A stretch of DNA of 64,000 nucleotides from Gammaproteobacteria bacterium (GCA_040183005.1 JAMPIW010000002.1:62001-126000), one strand, 5' to 3'. Counted from the first letter of the stretch, positions 15,777-25,390 are shown. The notes: generated from the letters alone by a model not told the origin. A program made the numbers and translations.

Positions 15777-17024
15777 ATGACAGACGCTCCTCTCCATGCC
15801 CGATTTCTGTTGCCTCGCCTGACCGAGGCGCTGGCCGATACGCCAGTGGTGCTGATTCATGGGCCGCGCCAATGCGGCAAAACCACCTTGGCCCGGCAGG
15901 TGGGCGATGCCGAGGGTTATGCCTATCTCAGTTTTGATGATGATGTGCAGCGCGCCTCGGCGCAGGCTGACCCGGTCGGCTTTGTCGCCGATCTGCCCGA
16001 TAAGGTGGTGCTGGACGAAGTGCAGCGGGTGCCGGGCCTGTTCACTTCGCTGAAGGCGACTGTGGATGCTAATCGGCGGCCGGGGCGCTTCATTCTGACT
16101 GGCTCGGCCAATGTGCTGCTGGTTCCCAAGCTGGCGGATTCGCTGGCGGGGCGGATGGAAATCCTGCGCCTGCATCCGCTAGCCCAGGCCGAACTGGCCG
16201 GGGCAGAACCCGGTTTTCTGCCCGCGTTATTCGGCAAGGGTTTCAAGGCGGGTGCTTCCGGCCATCGGCTGGGAAAGGCACTGGCCGAGCGCGTGGCCGC
16301 CGGTGGTTATCCGGCCGCGTTGGCGCGCTCCACCGCCCGCCGCCGCGCTGCCTGGTATCGCGACTACACCGACACCCTGGTGCAGCGCGATGTACGTGAC
16401 CTCGCCCGCATCCGTGCCCTGGACGCCTTGCCCCGTTTGCTGGCACTGGCCGCCGGGCAGTCCTCACGCTTATTGAATGTGGCCGATCTGACCGCGCCGT
16501 TCCAGTTGAGCCGACCAACCATTCGAGACTATATGACCCTGCTGGCGCGGTTGTTCCTGCTGGAAGAACTGCCGCCCTGGCACAGCAACCGCCTGAGCCG
16601 CCTGATCAAGACACCCAAGCTGCACTTGGGCGACACCGGGCTGGCCTGCGCCCTGCTCGGCGTGGACGCGGCTACCCTGTGGGCGGATCGCGCCCTGTAT
16701 GGGCAACTGCTGGAAACCTTCGTTTATCAGGAGCTGCGCCGCCAGGCAAGCTGGCAGGAAGAGCCGGTGACGTTCCATCATTACCGCGACAAGGAAGCTG
16801 CCGAAGTGGATGTGGTGCTGGAGTCCGGCGGACAACTGTCCGGTGTCGAGGTCAAGGCCGCCGCTACGGTCACCACTGCCGACTTCAAGGGTTTGCGCAA
16901 GCTCAAGGATGCGGTCGGTGATCGCTTTGCGGCGGGCGTGGTGCTTTACGATGGCAGTGCGGTCGCCTCCTTCGGCGACGGCCTGTTTGCGGTGCCAATT
17001 TCGATGTTGTGGGAAATGCCATGA
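15777..17024 (+). CDS. AAA ATPase with DUF4143 domain
   Basis: The 415-aa protein has Walker A GPRQCGKTT (29-37), a Walker-B-like VVLDEVQR near 80, a TGSANVLL sensor segment and a C-terminal DUF4143 region with FHHYRDKEAAEVDVVLE and GVEVKAA, like a degraded PD-(D/E)XK nuclease fold. Such AAA/DUF4143 proteins are frequent accessory genes with unproven roles. A TTG at 15768 is an alternative start. The stop overlaps the hsdR ATG (ATGA), so it is translationally coupled to hsdR. It is placed as the last cargo gene of the restriction operon. Confidence 0.85.
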   Translation: MTDAPLHARFLLPRLTEALADTPVVLIHGPRQCGKTTLARQVGDAEGYAYLSFDDDVQRASAQADPVGFVADLPDKVVLDEVQRVPGLFTSLKATVDANRRPGRFILTGSANVLLVPKLADSLAGRMEILRLHPLAQAELAGAEPGFLPALFGKGFKAGASGHRLGKALAERVAAGGYPAALARSTARRRAAWYRDYTDTLVQRDVRDLARIRALDALPRLLALAAGQSSRLLNVADLTAPFQLSRPTIRDYMTLLARLFLLEELPPWHSNRLSRLIKTPKLHLGDTGLACALLGVDAATLWADRALYGQLLETFVYQELRRQASWQEEPVTFHHYRDKEAAEVDVVLESGGQLSGVEVKAAATVTTADFKGLRKLKDAVGDRFAAGVVLYDGSAVASFGDGLFAVPISMLWEMP

Positions 17025-20000
17025 GCCCAAGCCACTACACCGAAGACACCCTCGTCCAGCAGACCACCGCCGACTATTTTGAGCAGCAGCTTGGCTGGAA
17101 GTCGGTGTACGCTTACAACAACGAGGACTTCGGTCCGGGTAGCCTGTTGGGCCGCGCTTCTGATCGTGAGGTGGTGCTGACTCGTACACTACGCGAGAAA
17201 CTGGTGGCGCTGAATCCGGGCCTGCCGGATGCGGCCTATGATGATGCCGTGCGGCAGATCACCGCCATTGTCGCCTCGCAGACCCTGGCCGCCACCAACC
17301 GCGAAAAATACGCCCAGATGCGCGATGGGGTGCAGGTTACCTTTCGCAACGACAACGGCGAGCGGGTACGGCAACGGCTGCGGATGTTTGATTTCGATGA
17401 GCCGGACAATAACGATTTTCTCTGCGTGCGCGAACTGTGGGTGCGCGGTGACCTCTACCGGCGGCGGGCGGATATCATTGGTTTCGTCAACGGCCTGCCG
17501 CTGCTGTTCATCGAATGCAAGAACCTGCACAAGAATCTCAAGACTGCCTTCGAGCAGAACTTCTCCGACTATCGCGACACCATTCCACATCTGTTTCACC
17601 ACAACGCCATCGTGATGTTCGGCAACGGTGAGCAGGCGAAGATCGGTTCTATTACCAGCCGCTGGGGACATTTTAACGAGTGGAAACGTCTGGCCGAAGA
17701 GGCGCCGGGAGTTGTGGACATGGAGACGCTGCTCAAGGGCGTGTGTGAGAAGCGTAATTTTCTCGACCTGGTGGAGAACTTCATTCTGTTTGATGAGTCT
17801 GCCGGCGAGCCGAGGAAGATCATCGCCCGTAACCACCAGTTTCTTGGCGTCAACCGCGCCATCGCATCAGTGCGAGACCGCAAGGCGCGACAAGGCAAAT
17901 TGGGGGTATTCTGGCACACCCAGGGCTCGGGCAAGAGCTACTCGATGGTGATGTTCACCCGCAAGGTACACCGCAAGCTCGGTGGCAACTTTACCTTCCT
18001 GGTGCTGACCGACCGCGAGGACCTCGACACTCAGATCTACAAGACCTTTGCCAATTGCGGCGTGGTGAGTGACCAGGAGCCGAGCCGGGCCGCCAGCGGC
18101 CATCACCTGAATGAGCTGCTGACCCAGCACAAGGCCTATGTGTTCTCGCTGATCCAGAAATTCAATCAAAAGGTGGAGCCGGAACAGCCCTATAGCGAGC
18201 GTGACGATATCATCGTCATCACCGACGAGGCGCACCGCACCCAGTACGGCACGCTGGCGCTCAACCTGCGCAACGCCCTGCCCAATGCCAGCTACATCGG
18301 CTTTACCGGCACGCCGCTGTTCAAAGACGATGAAATCACGCGACGGGTGTTCGGTGAGTATGTCTCCACCTACGATTTTCAGCGGGCGGTGGAAGACAAG
18401 GCCACGGTGCCGCTCTATTACGACGCCCGTGGCGAGAAACTGGGAGTGGCCATTGGCGACCTCAACGAACGCATTGCCGAAAAACTGGAAGAGCTGGAGA
18501 CCGACAATATCGATGTCGAACAGCGGTTGGAGCGGGAACTCAAGCGCGACTACCACATCATTACCGCCGACAAGCGGCTCGATCAGGTGGCGCGCGACTT
18601 CGTGCGTCACTACTCCACCGCATGGGAGACCGGCAAGGCAATGCTGGTGTGCATCGACAAGGTGACCTGTGTACGCATGCATAAGTTGATCGGGTTTTAT
18701 TGGGATGAATGCACCCGCAAGCTGGAGAAGGAACTGGCATCGATCACCGACGAACAGGAGGAGCTGTTCCGCCAACGCCAGATCGACTGGATGCGCGAGA
18801 CACGCATGGCGGTGGTGGTAAGCGAAGAGCAGGGCGAGGTGGACAAGTTCCGCAAGTGGGAGCTGGACATCACCCCGCACCGCAGGTTGATGAAAGAAGG
18901 CATCGACCTGCCCGAGTCGATGCAAGGCAAGCCCGAGTACCGCAACCTGCAGGCGATGGCGCTGGATGATGCCTTCAAGGCAGAGGAGCATCCGTTGCGC
19001 GTCGCCATCGTATGCGCGATGTGGCTGACCGGTTTCGATGTGCCGAGCCTCTCCACACTCTACCTCGACAAACCACTCAAGGCCCATACCCTGATGCAGG
19101 CCATCGCCCGCGCTAACCGCGTGAATGAAGGTAAGAACAACGGCCTGATCGTGGATTATTGTGGCATCCTCAAACACCTGCGCAAGGCGCTAGCAACCTT
19201 TGCCGGTACGCAGCCGGAAGGCGAAGGTGGTGAGATCGATCCCGCGCGGCCGGACGAGGAATTGTTGGCAGACCTGGCGGAAGCGATTGCCTTCGTGCGC
19301 GCATTCCTCGACGAACGGGATGCTACACTTGACGACGTCATTCAGAAGTCTGGCTTCGAACGCAATGCGGCCATTGCCGCATGTAAGGAAGCAGCCAACG
19401 AAAACGACGAGAGCCGCAAGCGTTTCGAGGTGATGTGCCGCGAGGTGTTCAAGAAGTTTAAGGCGTGCATCAACGTTGAGGGCATCAACGCCTACCGCTC
19501 TGATCGGGATGCGATCAATATCATCTACAAGAGCTTGCAGCAGGACCGCGAGCAGGCCGATATCACCGACATCATCCGGCAACTGCACTTGGTGGTGAAC
19601 GAGGCAATTGACGTGCGCAGCGGTAGCCAAGATTATCCATCTTCGACATATGACATCAGCAAGATCGATTTTGACCGCCTACGCAAAGAGTTTGAGCGCA
19701 GCCCGCGAAAAAACACCACCGTCCAGAACCTGCGGCAGGCCGTGGAGCAACGATTGCAACGCCTCTTGCTGCAAAATCCGCTACGCACCGACTTCCAGCA
19801 ACACTACGAACAGATCGTTTCCGAGTACAACCGCGAGAAGGACAGAGTGACCATTGAGAAGACCTTCGAGTCCTTATTCAAGCTGGTTCAGGAACTCGAT
19901 GATGAAGAGCACCGCGCAGTGCGCGAGGGACTGGATGAAGAATCGCTGGCGATTTTCGACCTGATGAGAAAACCGGATCTCGACGCAGCCGAGATCAAAC

Positions 20001-20287
20001 GCATCAAGACGGTCGCGGTGCAATTGCTTGAAAGGTTGAAGGCCGAAAAACTCCAGGTGGACCACTGGCGCGAGAAGGAATCCACGCGCGACGCCGTCCG
20101 CATTGCCATTCGGGACTTCTTGTGGAGCGATGACACGGGTTTGCCTGTAGATAGTTACACCGATGCCGATGTGGGCACCAGGGCCGAGGAGGTTTTCAAG
20201 CATGTTTATCGCGTCTATCCGAGAGTGCCATCGCCCTACTATGCGAATCTGCCGAGCCAGCAACATGTCGGACTTAGGGGGTCGTAG
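17021..20287 (+). CDS. hsdR: Type I restriction endonuclease subunit HsdR
   Basis: The 1088-aa motor/nuclease subunit begins MSPSHYTEDTLVQQT. The N-terminal PD-(D/E)XK nuclease shows ADIIGFVNGLPLLFIECKN near 150-168. The helicase part has Walker A HTQGSGKSYS (about 299-308), DEAH in VITDEAHRTQ (about 402) and later helicase motifs such as VAIVCAMWLTGFDVPSL and QAIARANRV. It translocates and cuts DNA lacking HsdM methylation. The start at 17021 overlaps the DUF4143 stop. It is full length, unlike the two 5' relics at 14024 and 15567. With hsdM and hsdS it completes a functional-looking type I system, although about 5.7 kb of other genes separate hsdS from hsdR. Confidence 0.96.
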   Translation: MSPSHYTEDTLVQQTTADYFEQQLGWKSVYAYNNEDFGPGSLLGRASDREVVLTRTLREKLVALNPGLPDAAYDDAVRQITAIVASQTLAATNREKYAQMRDGVQVTFRNDNGERVRQRLRMFDFDEPDNNDFLCVRELWVRGDLYRRRADIIGFVNGLPLLFIECKNLHKNLKTAFEQNFSDYRDTIPHLFHHNAIVMFGNGEQAKIGSITSRWGHFNEWKRLAEEAPGVVDMETLLKGVCEKRNFLDLVENFILFDESAGEPRKIIARNHQFLGVNRAIASVRDRKARQGKLGVFWHTQGSGKSYSMVMFTRKVHRKLGGNFTFLVLTDREDLDTQIYKTFANCGVVSDQEPSRAASGHHLNELLTQHKAYVFSLIQKFNQKVEPEQPYSERDDIIVITDEAHRTQYGTLALNLRNALPNASYIGFTGTPLFKDDEITRRVFGEYVSTYDFQRAVEDKATVPLYYDARGEKLGVAIGDLNERIAEKLEELETDNIDVEQRLERELKRDYHIITADKRLDQVARDFVRHYSTAWETGKAMLVCIDKVTCVRMHKLIGFYWDECTRKLEKELASITDEQEELFRQRQIDWMRETRMAVVVSEEQGEVDKFRKWELDITPHRRLMKEGIDLPESMQGKPEYRNLQAMALDDAFKAEEHPLRVAIVCAMWLTGFDVPSLSTLYLDKPLKAHTLMQAIARANRVNEGKNNGLIVDYCGILKHLRKALATFAGTQPEGEGGEIDPARPDEELLADLAEAIAFVRAFLDERDATLDDVIQKSGFERNAAIAACKEAANENDESRKRFEVMCREVFKKFKACINVEGINAYRSDRDAINIIYKSLQQDREQADITDIIRQLHLVVNEAIDVRSGSQDYPSSTYDISKIDFDRLRKEFERSPRKNTTVQNLRQAVEQRLQRLLLQNPLRTDFQQHYEQIVSEYNREKDRVTIEKTFESLFKLVQELDDEEHRAVREGLDEESLAIFDLMRKPDLDAAEIKRIKTVAVQLLERLKAEKLQVDHWREKESTRDAVRIAIRDFLWSDDTGLPVDSYTDADVGTRAEEVFKHVYRVYPRVPSPYYANLPSQQHVGLRGS

Positions 20288-20396
20288 CAAGCGCGAAGCG
20301 CCCATGAAGGGCGTAATACCTGCCCTTGGGGGAAAAAGCGGGGGGTGCAAAGACGGTTTTTCGCTATTTCGGAGGAAAATAGCTGAATGATTTAAT

Positions 20397-20471
20397 TGGT
20401 GGGCGATACTGGGATCGAACCAGTGGCCCCTGCCGTGTGAAGGCAGTGCTCTACCGCTGAGCTAATCGCCC
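20397..20471 (-). tRNA. tRNA-Val (CAC)
   Basis: This 75-nt tRNA has acceptor GGGCGAT paired with ATCGCCC, an encoded ACCA end and anticodon loop TTCACAC (anticodon CAC, valine). Its 3' end faces the restriction island about 110 bp away. I found no repeat of its 3' end at the other island edge and no integrase. Confidence 0.93.
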
Positions 20472-20598
20472 CAATGTGAGGGGCGAATTTTACGGCTATA
20501 GACAGGAACCGTCAAATATTTCCTGCGCTTTAGGGATAGGTATGCGCAAAGACGGCGCAACTTTTGCTAATATGGCGCTATTACCCGGAGGTATTCAC

Positions 20599-20856
20599 AT
20601 GATCGACCCCAAAATTCTTGATGATCTGGCAAAACGCCTCGCCGATGCCGTCCCTTCCGGTATCCGCGACCTGCAGCGTGATCTGGAAAAAAACTTCCGA
20701 GCGGTACTCCAGGGGGCGTTTGCCAAGTTGGATCTGGTGACGCGTGAGGAGTTCGATGTGCAAACAGCGGTGCTTAACCGCACGCGCACCAAGCTTGATG
20801 CGCTGGAGCAACAGGTCGCCGACATGGAAAAGTTGATCAAGAATCAGGCAGAGTGA
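20599..20856 (+). CDS. ubiK: UbiK (BMFP/YqiC-type) ubiquinone biosynthesis accessory protein
   Basis: The 85-aa protein starts MIDPKILDDLAKRLADAVP, has an amphipathic N-terminal helix and ends in a coiled coil (LDALEQQVADMEKLIK). This matches the BMFP/UbiK family, which helps organise the aerobic ubiquinone-making enzymes with UbiJ. The start is set by GGAGG 7 nt upstream; the frame opens earlier at 20476. It is followed 38 nt later by comM, a frequent pairing in gammaproteobacteria. Confidence 0.88.
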   Translation: MIDPKILDDLAKRLADAVPSGIRDLQRDLEKNFRAVLQGAFAKLDLVTREEFDVQTAVLNRTRTKLDALEQQVADMEKLIKNQAE

Positions 20857-20894
20857 GCGCGGTAAACGGCTGCGTGTGCGGGATCTGATCAACC

Positions 20895-22418
20895 ATGTCG
20901 CTCGCCATAGTCTTCAGCCGGGCGCAGGCCGGCATCGACGCCCCACTGGTAACGGTGGAGGTGCATCTTTCCAATGGTCTGCCCAGCCTGTCCATCGTTG
21001 GGCTGCCTGAGATGGCGGTCAAGGAGAGTAAAGACCGTGTGCGCGGTGCTTTGCTGAATGCGAACTTTGATTTCCCCGCGCGGCGAATTACCGTCAATCT
21101 TGCCCCCGCTGATCTGCCCAAAGAGGGTGGACGCTTTGACCTGCCGATCGCCTTGGGGATTCTGGCCGCGTCCGGGCAAATACCCGCTCAAGGGCTGGCT
21201 GAATACGAGTTTGCCGGAGAGCTGGCGCTGAGCGGCGAGCTACGCCCGCTGCGTGGCGTGCTCCCTGTCGCCGTCCAGGCACGCAATGCCGAGCATACTT
21301 TGGTAATCCCCCTGGAAAACGCCGCCGAGGCCGCGCTGGTCGGCGACGCGACGGTGCTGGGCGCCCGCCACTTGCTGGAGGTATGCGCCCATCTCCATGG
21401 GAGCCGGTTGTTGCCGCCCCATGTTGCAACGCCGAGCAGTCCAGCCGGACATCCTGAGGAGCATGAGCCGAACGATCTGGCTGAGGTACGCGGCCAGCAT
21501 CACGCCAAGCGTGCCCTTGAAATCGCTGCAGCAGGCGGTCACAGCCTGCTGCTGATCGGCCCGCCCGGCACCGGCAAAACCATGCTGGCCAGCCGTCTGC
21601 CAGGCATCCTGCCATTGATGACGGAGGATGAGGCACTGGAAACCGCCGCCATCACGTCCATCAGCGATGCTGGCTTCGCACCGACCCGCTTCAATAAGCG
21701 CCCATTTCGTGCGCCCCATCATACGGCGTCCGGAGTGGCTCTGGTGGGGGGTGGCTCTCACCCCCGCCCAGGCGAGATCTCGCTGGCACACAACGGCGTG
21801 CTGTTTCTCGATGAATTGCCGGAATTTGATCGAAAAGTGCTGGAGGTGTTGCGTGAACCGCTGGAATCCGGCCATATCACAATTTCACGCGCCGCACGGC
21901 AGGCGACCTTCCCGGCGCGCTTCCAGTTTGTCGCGGCGATGAATCCCTGTCCGTGCGGCTATCATGGTGATGCCAACGGCCGCTGCCGCTGCACTGTGGA
22001 ACAGGTGCAGCGCTACCGGGCACGCGTGTCCGGCCCGCTGCTGGACCGCATCGACATGCACATCGAAGTGCCCCGTTTGCCACGCGAACTTCTGCGCGCC
22101 GGGGCTGAGAACAGCGGCGAAACCAGCGCCCAGGTACGCGCACGCGTCGCGACCGCACGCGCGCATCAGATGCAGCGCACCAACAAGCCGAACTGCGCAC
22201 TGAGCAACCGTCAGATCGAACGCGTCTGCCGCCTGAATGACAGTGATGCAAAATTGCTGGAACAGGCCATCGAACGCTTGGGGCTGTCGGCACGTGCCTA
22301 TCACCGTATTCTGAAGGTGGCGCGCACCATCTCCGATCTGGCGGGCAGCGAGACGATCAACACTGCCCACCTTAGCGAGGCCATATCCTACCGGCGGCTA
22401 GACCGCCGCGGGCAATAA
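20895..22418 (+). CDS. comM: ComM/YifB Mg-chelatase-like AAA+ ATPase
   Basis: The 507-aa protein has the N-terminal ChlI-like domain ([34 protein letters not shown]). The AAA+ core has Walker [10 protein letters not shown] near 224-232 and Walker [11 protein letters not shown] zinc-like [15 protein letters not shown] segment and a C-terminal Mg-chelatase domain ([16 protein letters not shown]) follow. ComM is a hexameric branch-migration helicase needed for recombination of incoming single strands in natural transformation. The length is standard. Confidence 0.95.
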   Translation: MSLAIVFSRAQAGIDAPLVTVEVHLSNGLPSLSIVGLPEMAVKESKDRVRGALLNANFDFPARRITVNLAPADLPKEGGRFDLPIALGILAASGQIPAQGLAEYEFAGELALSGELRPLRGVLPVAVQARNAEHTLVIPLENAAEAALVGDATVLGARHLLEVCAHLHGSRLLPPHVATPSSPAGHPEEHEPNDLAEVRGQHHAKRALEIAAAGGHSLLLIGPPGTGKTMLASRLPGILPLMTEDEALETAAITSISDAGFAPTRFNKRPFRAPHHTASGVALVGGGSHPRPGEISLAHNGVLFLDELPEFDRKVLEVLREPLESGHITISRAARQATFPARFQFVAAMNPCPCGYHGDANGRCRCTVEQVQRYRARVSGPLLDRIDMHIEVPRLPRELLRAGAENSGETSAQVRARVATARAHQMQRTNKPNCALSNRQIERVCRLNDSDAKLLEQAIERLGLSARAYHRILKVARTISDLAGSETINTAHLSEAISYRRLDRRGQ

Positions 22419-22459
22419 ATCCCCCTCAATCCCCCTTTGGAAAAGGGGGCGGGGGGATT
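22418..22459. repeat. C-rich/G-rich hairpin between convergent genes
   Basis: AATCCCCCTC..CCCCC then TTTGGAAAA then GGGGG..GGGGGGATT forms a long GC-rich stem between comM and the converging lipoprotein gene. It lacks a clear U-tract. It may act as a bidirectional terminator or be a dispersed repeat; both readings are possible. Confidence 0.5.
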
Positions 22460-22926
22460 CAGGGCGCCGGATTAGCCGCCGGTGCTGCTGGGGCATTTGC
22501 CTGAGGCTTCTTCTGGCGGGGGTTAATCTTGTACATCGCAATGCTGACACCCTTCATCGTGTCATCCCGCACCGTCAAAACCTCGTTGGCCTCGCCTTTG
22601 GAGTATTTGGTTTTATAGCGGGAAATATACACCGTGCCCGTCAAAATAGTGTTGGTCACCGTATCTTTCAGCTCATAGCTTTGCAAGTCACCCAACTCTT
22701 CATTGTTGTGTGTCAGATAGGCCATCCATTCATCAGGGGATTCCTCCGGCGCAAACATCGCCGTCGCCTGCTCAAAATTCTTCTGTTTGATCAGCTCGTA
22801 AAATTGCTTGTCAATATCACGCATCTCTGGGCTGCGCGGCGGATCACTGCAGCCGGCCAACATGAACGACAAAAGGAAAAACATGCCAGACAGAAAAATG
22901 GTCTTGGATGTCCTGGAATTATTCAT
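22459..22926 (-). CDS. Putative lipoprotein, unknown function
   Basis: The 155-aa protein has a signal peptide with the lipobox LAGC (cysteine at residue 26) and a mature helical/strand domain. That domain contains DKQFYELIKQKNFEQATAMF and a strand-rich part (TGTVYISRYKTKYSKG), and the protein ends in a proline/alanine-rich tail. The layout resembles DUF4019/DUF3887-like lipoproteins in which a helical stretch is followed by a cone-like fold, but I am not certain of the family. It is monocistronic and convergent with comM. Confidence 0.7.
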   Translation of the reverse strand: MNNSRTSKTIFLSGMFFLLSFMLAGCSDPPRSPEMRDIDKQFYELIKQKNFEQATAMFAPEESPDEWMAYLTHNNEELGDLQSYELKDTVTNTILTGTVYISRYKTKYSKGEANEVLTVRDDTMKGVSIAMYKINPRQKKPQANAPAAPAANPAP

Positions 22927-23090
22927 GATGATGTACCCTAATCCAAACCGTTATAAAAGATGCGTGCTCTCTTGCGAGCCGACGACATTACATATTGTAT
23001 TAAAATTTGTGGCACAAGAATACCTGCGTGCGCGCACCCACCTGCTCGGATATGATAGAACCCATACACTGTTCAGAGAGACATCCATCA

Positions 23091-24317
23091 TTGCATAACA
23101 ACACCTGTAACACCATCACAACCACGCATCTCGCCAACAACGTGACCATTGTCAGCCGCGCCATGCCCAACACACATAGCGCAGCGCTTGGAGCATGGAT
23201 ACTCAATGGCGGACGTCATCAGACAGAGGAACAGGCTGGTTACGCCCATCTGCTGGAACACCTGCTGTTCAAAGGCTGCGAGGGAATGGATGCGCTGACC
23301 ATGGCGCGCCGCTTCGAGGCGATGGGTGGACAGATCAACGCGCATACCGGGCGTGAGCTGACGGCCCTGCATGGGCTTGTGCCGGAGCAGAATCTGCTGG
23401 AATTGCTCGACATGTTTATCACCATGCTGCTCACCCCCCGCTTTAATGAGCGCGATCTGGCCGTAGAGCGTGAAGTGGTGCTACAGGAAATGGCGATGAT
23501 CGAGGATACGCCGGAAGAGGCTGTGGAAGAGTCCGCCATCGAACTGGCGTGGCCCCACCATCCACTCGGCTGGCCGATTCTGGGCCGCCAGGCGGTCGTC
23601 GAGAACGCCACAGCCGAAGGGATGCATGACTACTTGCGTAGCCTGCTAACGGGTAACCGCTTATGGATAATAGCGGCTGGCGCGGTGGATCACGTGGCGC
23701 TGGTGGAGGCATGCGCACGGTTGGCGGCGTTGCCGCGGGGCGCACCGCCAGCCCAACCACCACCGGTTTTTACCGGTGGACACCATAGTGCGCAGCAAGA
23801 TCTGACGCAGAGCCATTTATTGTGGGGCATGGTGGCGCCGTCGGTGAGTGATGAGCGTTACCCAACATTGGTGCTTGCCAATCATTTGCTGGGCGGAGGG
23901 GTGTCTTCACGGCTCTTCCAGGAGATCCGTGAACAACGCGGCCTGGCCTACGCTATTCAATCGCGCCTTGAGCTATATTCCGATTGTGGCCTATGGCTGA
24001 TCCAGACCGCCTGCGAACCCGATCGCGCCCAGGAATGCCACCAGGCAGTGGAAGACACTCTCTTGCGGCTTATGCGTAACGGGCCGGATACGGACGAGGT
24101 GGAAAATTCGCGCAACCACCTGCGCGCCTCCATGCTCATCGCAGAGGATGACCCCGAAGAAAATATGGAACGTCTGGCGCGCGAGGCGATCTATCTGAAA
24201 CGGCACCCGACAATGGAAGAACGTCTGGCACAATTGGCGGAGATCACGCCGGAAGCGGTGATGGATAATTTACATCGGGCTTGGTCTAGCACATTAAATT
24301 TGGAATGGTCACCATGA
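23091..24317 (+). CDS. M16 family zinc metallopeptidase
   Basis: The protein, about 408 aa, has the inverted zinc motif HLLEHLLFKG (HxxEH) near residue 57 and a downstream VEREVVLQEM supplying the third ligand glutamate. The C-terminal M16 half has LLGGGVSSRLFQEIREQRGLAYAI. Members are insulinase/PqqL/mitochondrial-processing-peptidase-like proteases; the substrate is unknown. The start is uncertain. A TTG at 23091 follows AGAGAG and gives an N-terminus (LHNNTCNTITTTHLANN) that lines up with the family; ATGs at 23052 and 23007 are alternatives. Active-site residues are all present, unlike inactive M16 partners. Confidence 0.85.
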   Translation: MHNNTCNTITTTHLANNVTIVSRAMPNTHSAALGAWILNGGRHQTEEQAGYAHLLEHLLFKGCEGMDALTMARRFEAMGGQINAHTGRELTALHGLVPEQNLLELLDMFITMLLTPRFNERDLAVEREVVLQEMAMIEDTPEEAVEESAIELAWPHHPLGWPILGRQAVVENATAEGMHDYLRSLLTGNRLWIIAAGAVDHVALVEACARLAALPRGAPPAQPPPVFTGGHHSAQQDLTQSHLLWGMVAPSVSDERYPTLVLANHLLGGGVSSRLFQEIREQRGLAYAIQSRLELYSDCGLWLIQTACEPDRAQECHQAVEDTLLRLMRNGPDTDEVENSRNHLRASMLIAEDDPEENMERLAREAIYLKRHPTMEERLAQLAEITPEAVMDNLHRAWSSTLNLEWSP

Positions 24318-24329
24318 ATAGGGGGCATC

Positions 24330-25082
24330 ATGATCTTCAAGCAACTTTTCGAGCCTAACTCATCAAGCTACACCTATCTGCTGGGCTGCCGTGACTCAGG
24401 GCTGGCGGTGCTTATCGACCCGGTTTTAGAGACCGTGGAGCGCGATCAGCAGGTCTTGCAGGAACTTGGGTTGAAGCTCGCCTATTCCATAGAAACACAT
24501 ATCCATGCCGACCATCTTACCGGCGCACGCAAACTGAAATACCAGCTGGGCAGCAAAATTGCCGGGCCCGCAATGGATGACATTCCCTGCCGCGATATTG
24601 GATTGCAGGAAGGCGAAACATTCCGCGTGGGCACGATGGAGATACACCCGTTGCTCACTCCCGGACATACCGCCACACATCACGCCTATCTGCTCGACAA
24701 TAGCGTGCATCAAATGCTGTTCAGCGGCGATGCCTTATTGATTGATGGCTGTGGGCGCACGGATTTTCAGGGTGGCAACCCCGTTACGCTTTATGAATCC
24801 ATACAAAGAAAATTATTTACCCTGCCCGATGAAACCCTGGTGTATCCGGGGCACGACTACGTCGGCCATCAGATCTCCACCATAGGCCAGGAAAAGACAC
24901 GGAACCCACGGCTTGGCGGCGGCAAGACCCTGGATGAATTCATAGAGATCATGAACGCGCTGAAACTACCCTACCCAAGAAAAATGGACTTCGCAGTGCC
25001 TGGGAATCTGTTGTGCGGCGAATGCCCGCCCGATGTACCTGAGGAATTCAGGGGGCCGTGCGAGGTTGATTATCAGGGTTAA
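24330..25082 (+). CDS. Persulfide dioxygenase (ETHE1-like metallo-beta-lactamase fold)
   Basis: The 250-aa protein has the metal-binding THIHADHLTG (H57, H59, D61, H62), a GHTATHH histidine near 112 and the LLIDGCGRTDFQGG segment that distinguishes ETHE1-type persulfide dioxygenases from glyoxalase II. These enzymes oxidise glutathione persulfide to sulfite with a single iron. The start ATG at 24330 follows GGGGG. It lies 12 nt after the M16 gene and may be cotranscribed. It suggests sulfide detoxification or sulfur metabolism. Confidence 0.88.
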   Translation: MIFKQLFEPNSSSYTYLLGCRDSGLAVLIDPVLETVERDQQVLQELGLKLAYSIETHIHADHLTGARKLKYQLGSKIAGPAMDDIPCRDIGLQEGETFRVGTMEIHPLLTPGHTATHHAYLLDNSVHQMLFSGDALLIDGCGRTDFQGGNPVTLYESIQRKLFTLPDETLVYPGHDYVGHQISTIGQEKTRNPRLGGGKTLDEFIEIMNALKLPYPRKMDFAVPGNLLCGECPPDVPEEFRGPCEVDYQG

Positions 25083-25112
25083 AAAAACGCCCTGCACACA
25101 ATACGGGGCGCT
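25079..25112 (-). terminator. Rho-independent terminator of the minus-strand small-protein gene
   Basis: Read on the minus strand: GCGCCCC, a loop of about 12 nt, GGGCG, then seven T. It lies about 50 bp downstream of the stop at 25160. On the plus strand it is also just beyond the persulfide dioxygenase stop but has no U-run in that direction. Confidence 0.7.
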
Positions 25113-25159
25113 TTCAGAATATGAAGAAACGTATTAATTATTTCGGCGTTTTTTCAGAA

Positions 25160-25390
25160 TTACTTCTTCTCTTCTTTCTTCTCTTCAGCCTTGGTTTCTT
25201 TCTTCTCTTCGGCCTTTGTTTCTGCCTTATGATGCTTCTTCATTTCCGTGTGCTTCTTCATTTCCTTGTGCTCAGCGGCCGGTGCCGGTGCCGCTGCCCC
25301 AGCTGCCTTCTCATCGGCGTTAGCCACGGTCGAGAAACCGAACAAGGTGGTAATAGCAATCGCAGCAGCACCAATTAAAGCTTTATTCAT
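25160..25390 (-). CDS. Small exported Lys/Glu-rich protein
   Basis: The 76-aa protein begins MNKALIGAAAIAI, has a signal peptide cleaved near ANA-DEKA and a mature part made of alanine, lysine, glutamate and histidine with repeated units (KAEEKKETKAEEKKEEKK, preceded by HKEMKKHTEMKKHH). A GAGG site lies 8 nt before the ATG. No catalytic motif is present. It is a paralogue of the next minus-strand gene (25602-25844), with closely matching signal peptides. The charge pattern would suit metal or polyanion binding in the periplasm, but that is only a guess. Confidence 0.7.
   Translation of the reverse strand: MNKALIGAAAIAITTLFGFSTVANADEKAAGAAAPAPAAEHKEMKKHTEMKKHHKAETKAEEKKETKAEEKKEEKK

Noticed and set aside
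17867-19177. 436-codon minus-strand frame across hsdR
   Set aside because: It is an antisense open frame within a clear helicase gene, has no ribosome-binding site and no recognisable domain. It arises from high-GC codon use.
22980-23090. ATG starts for the M16 peptidase at 23007 and 23052
   Set aside because: Neither has a ribosome-binding site and the added N-terminus has no family counterpart; TTG 23091 is preferred but not proven.
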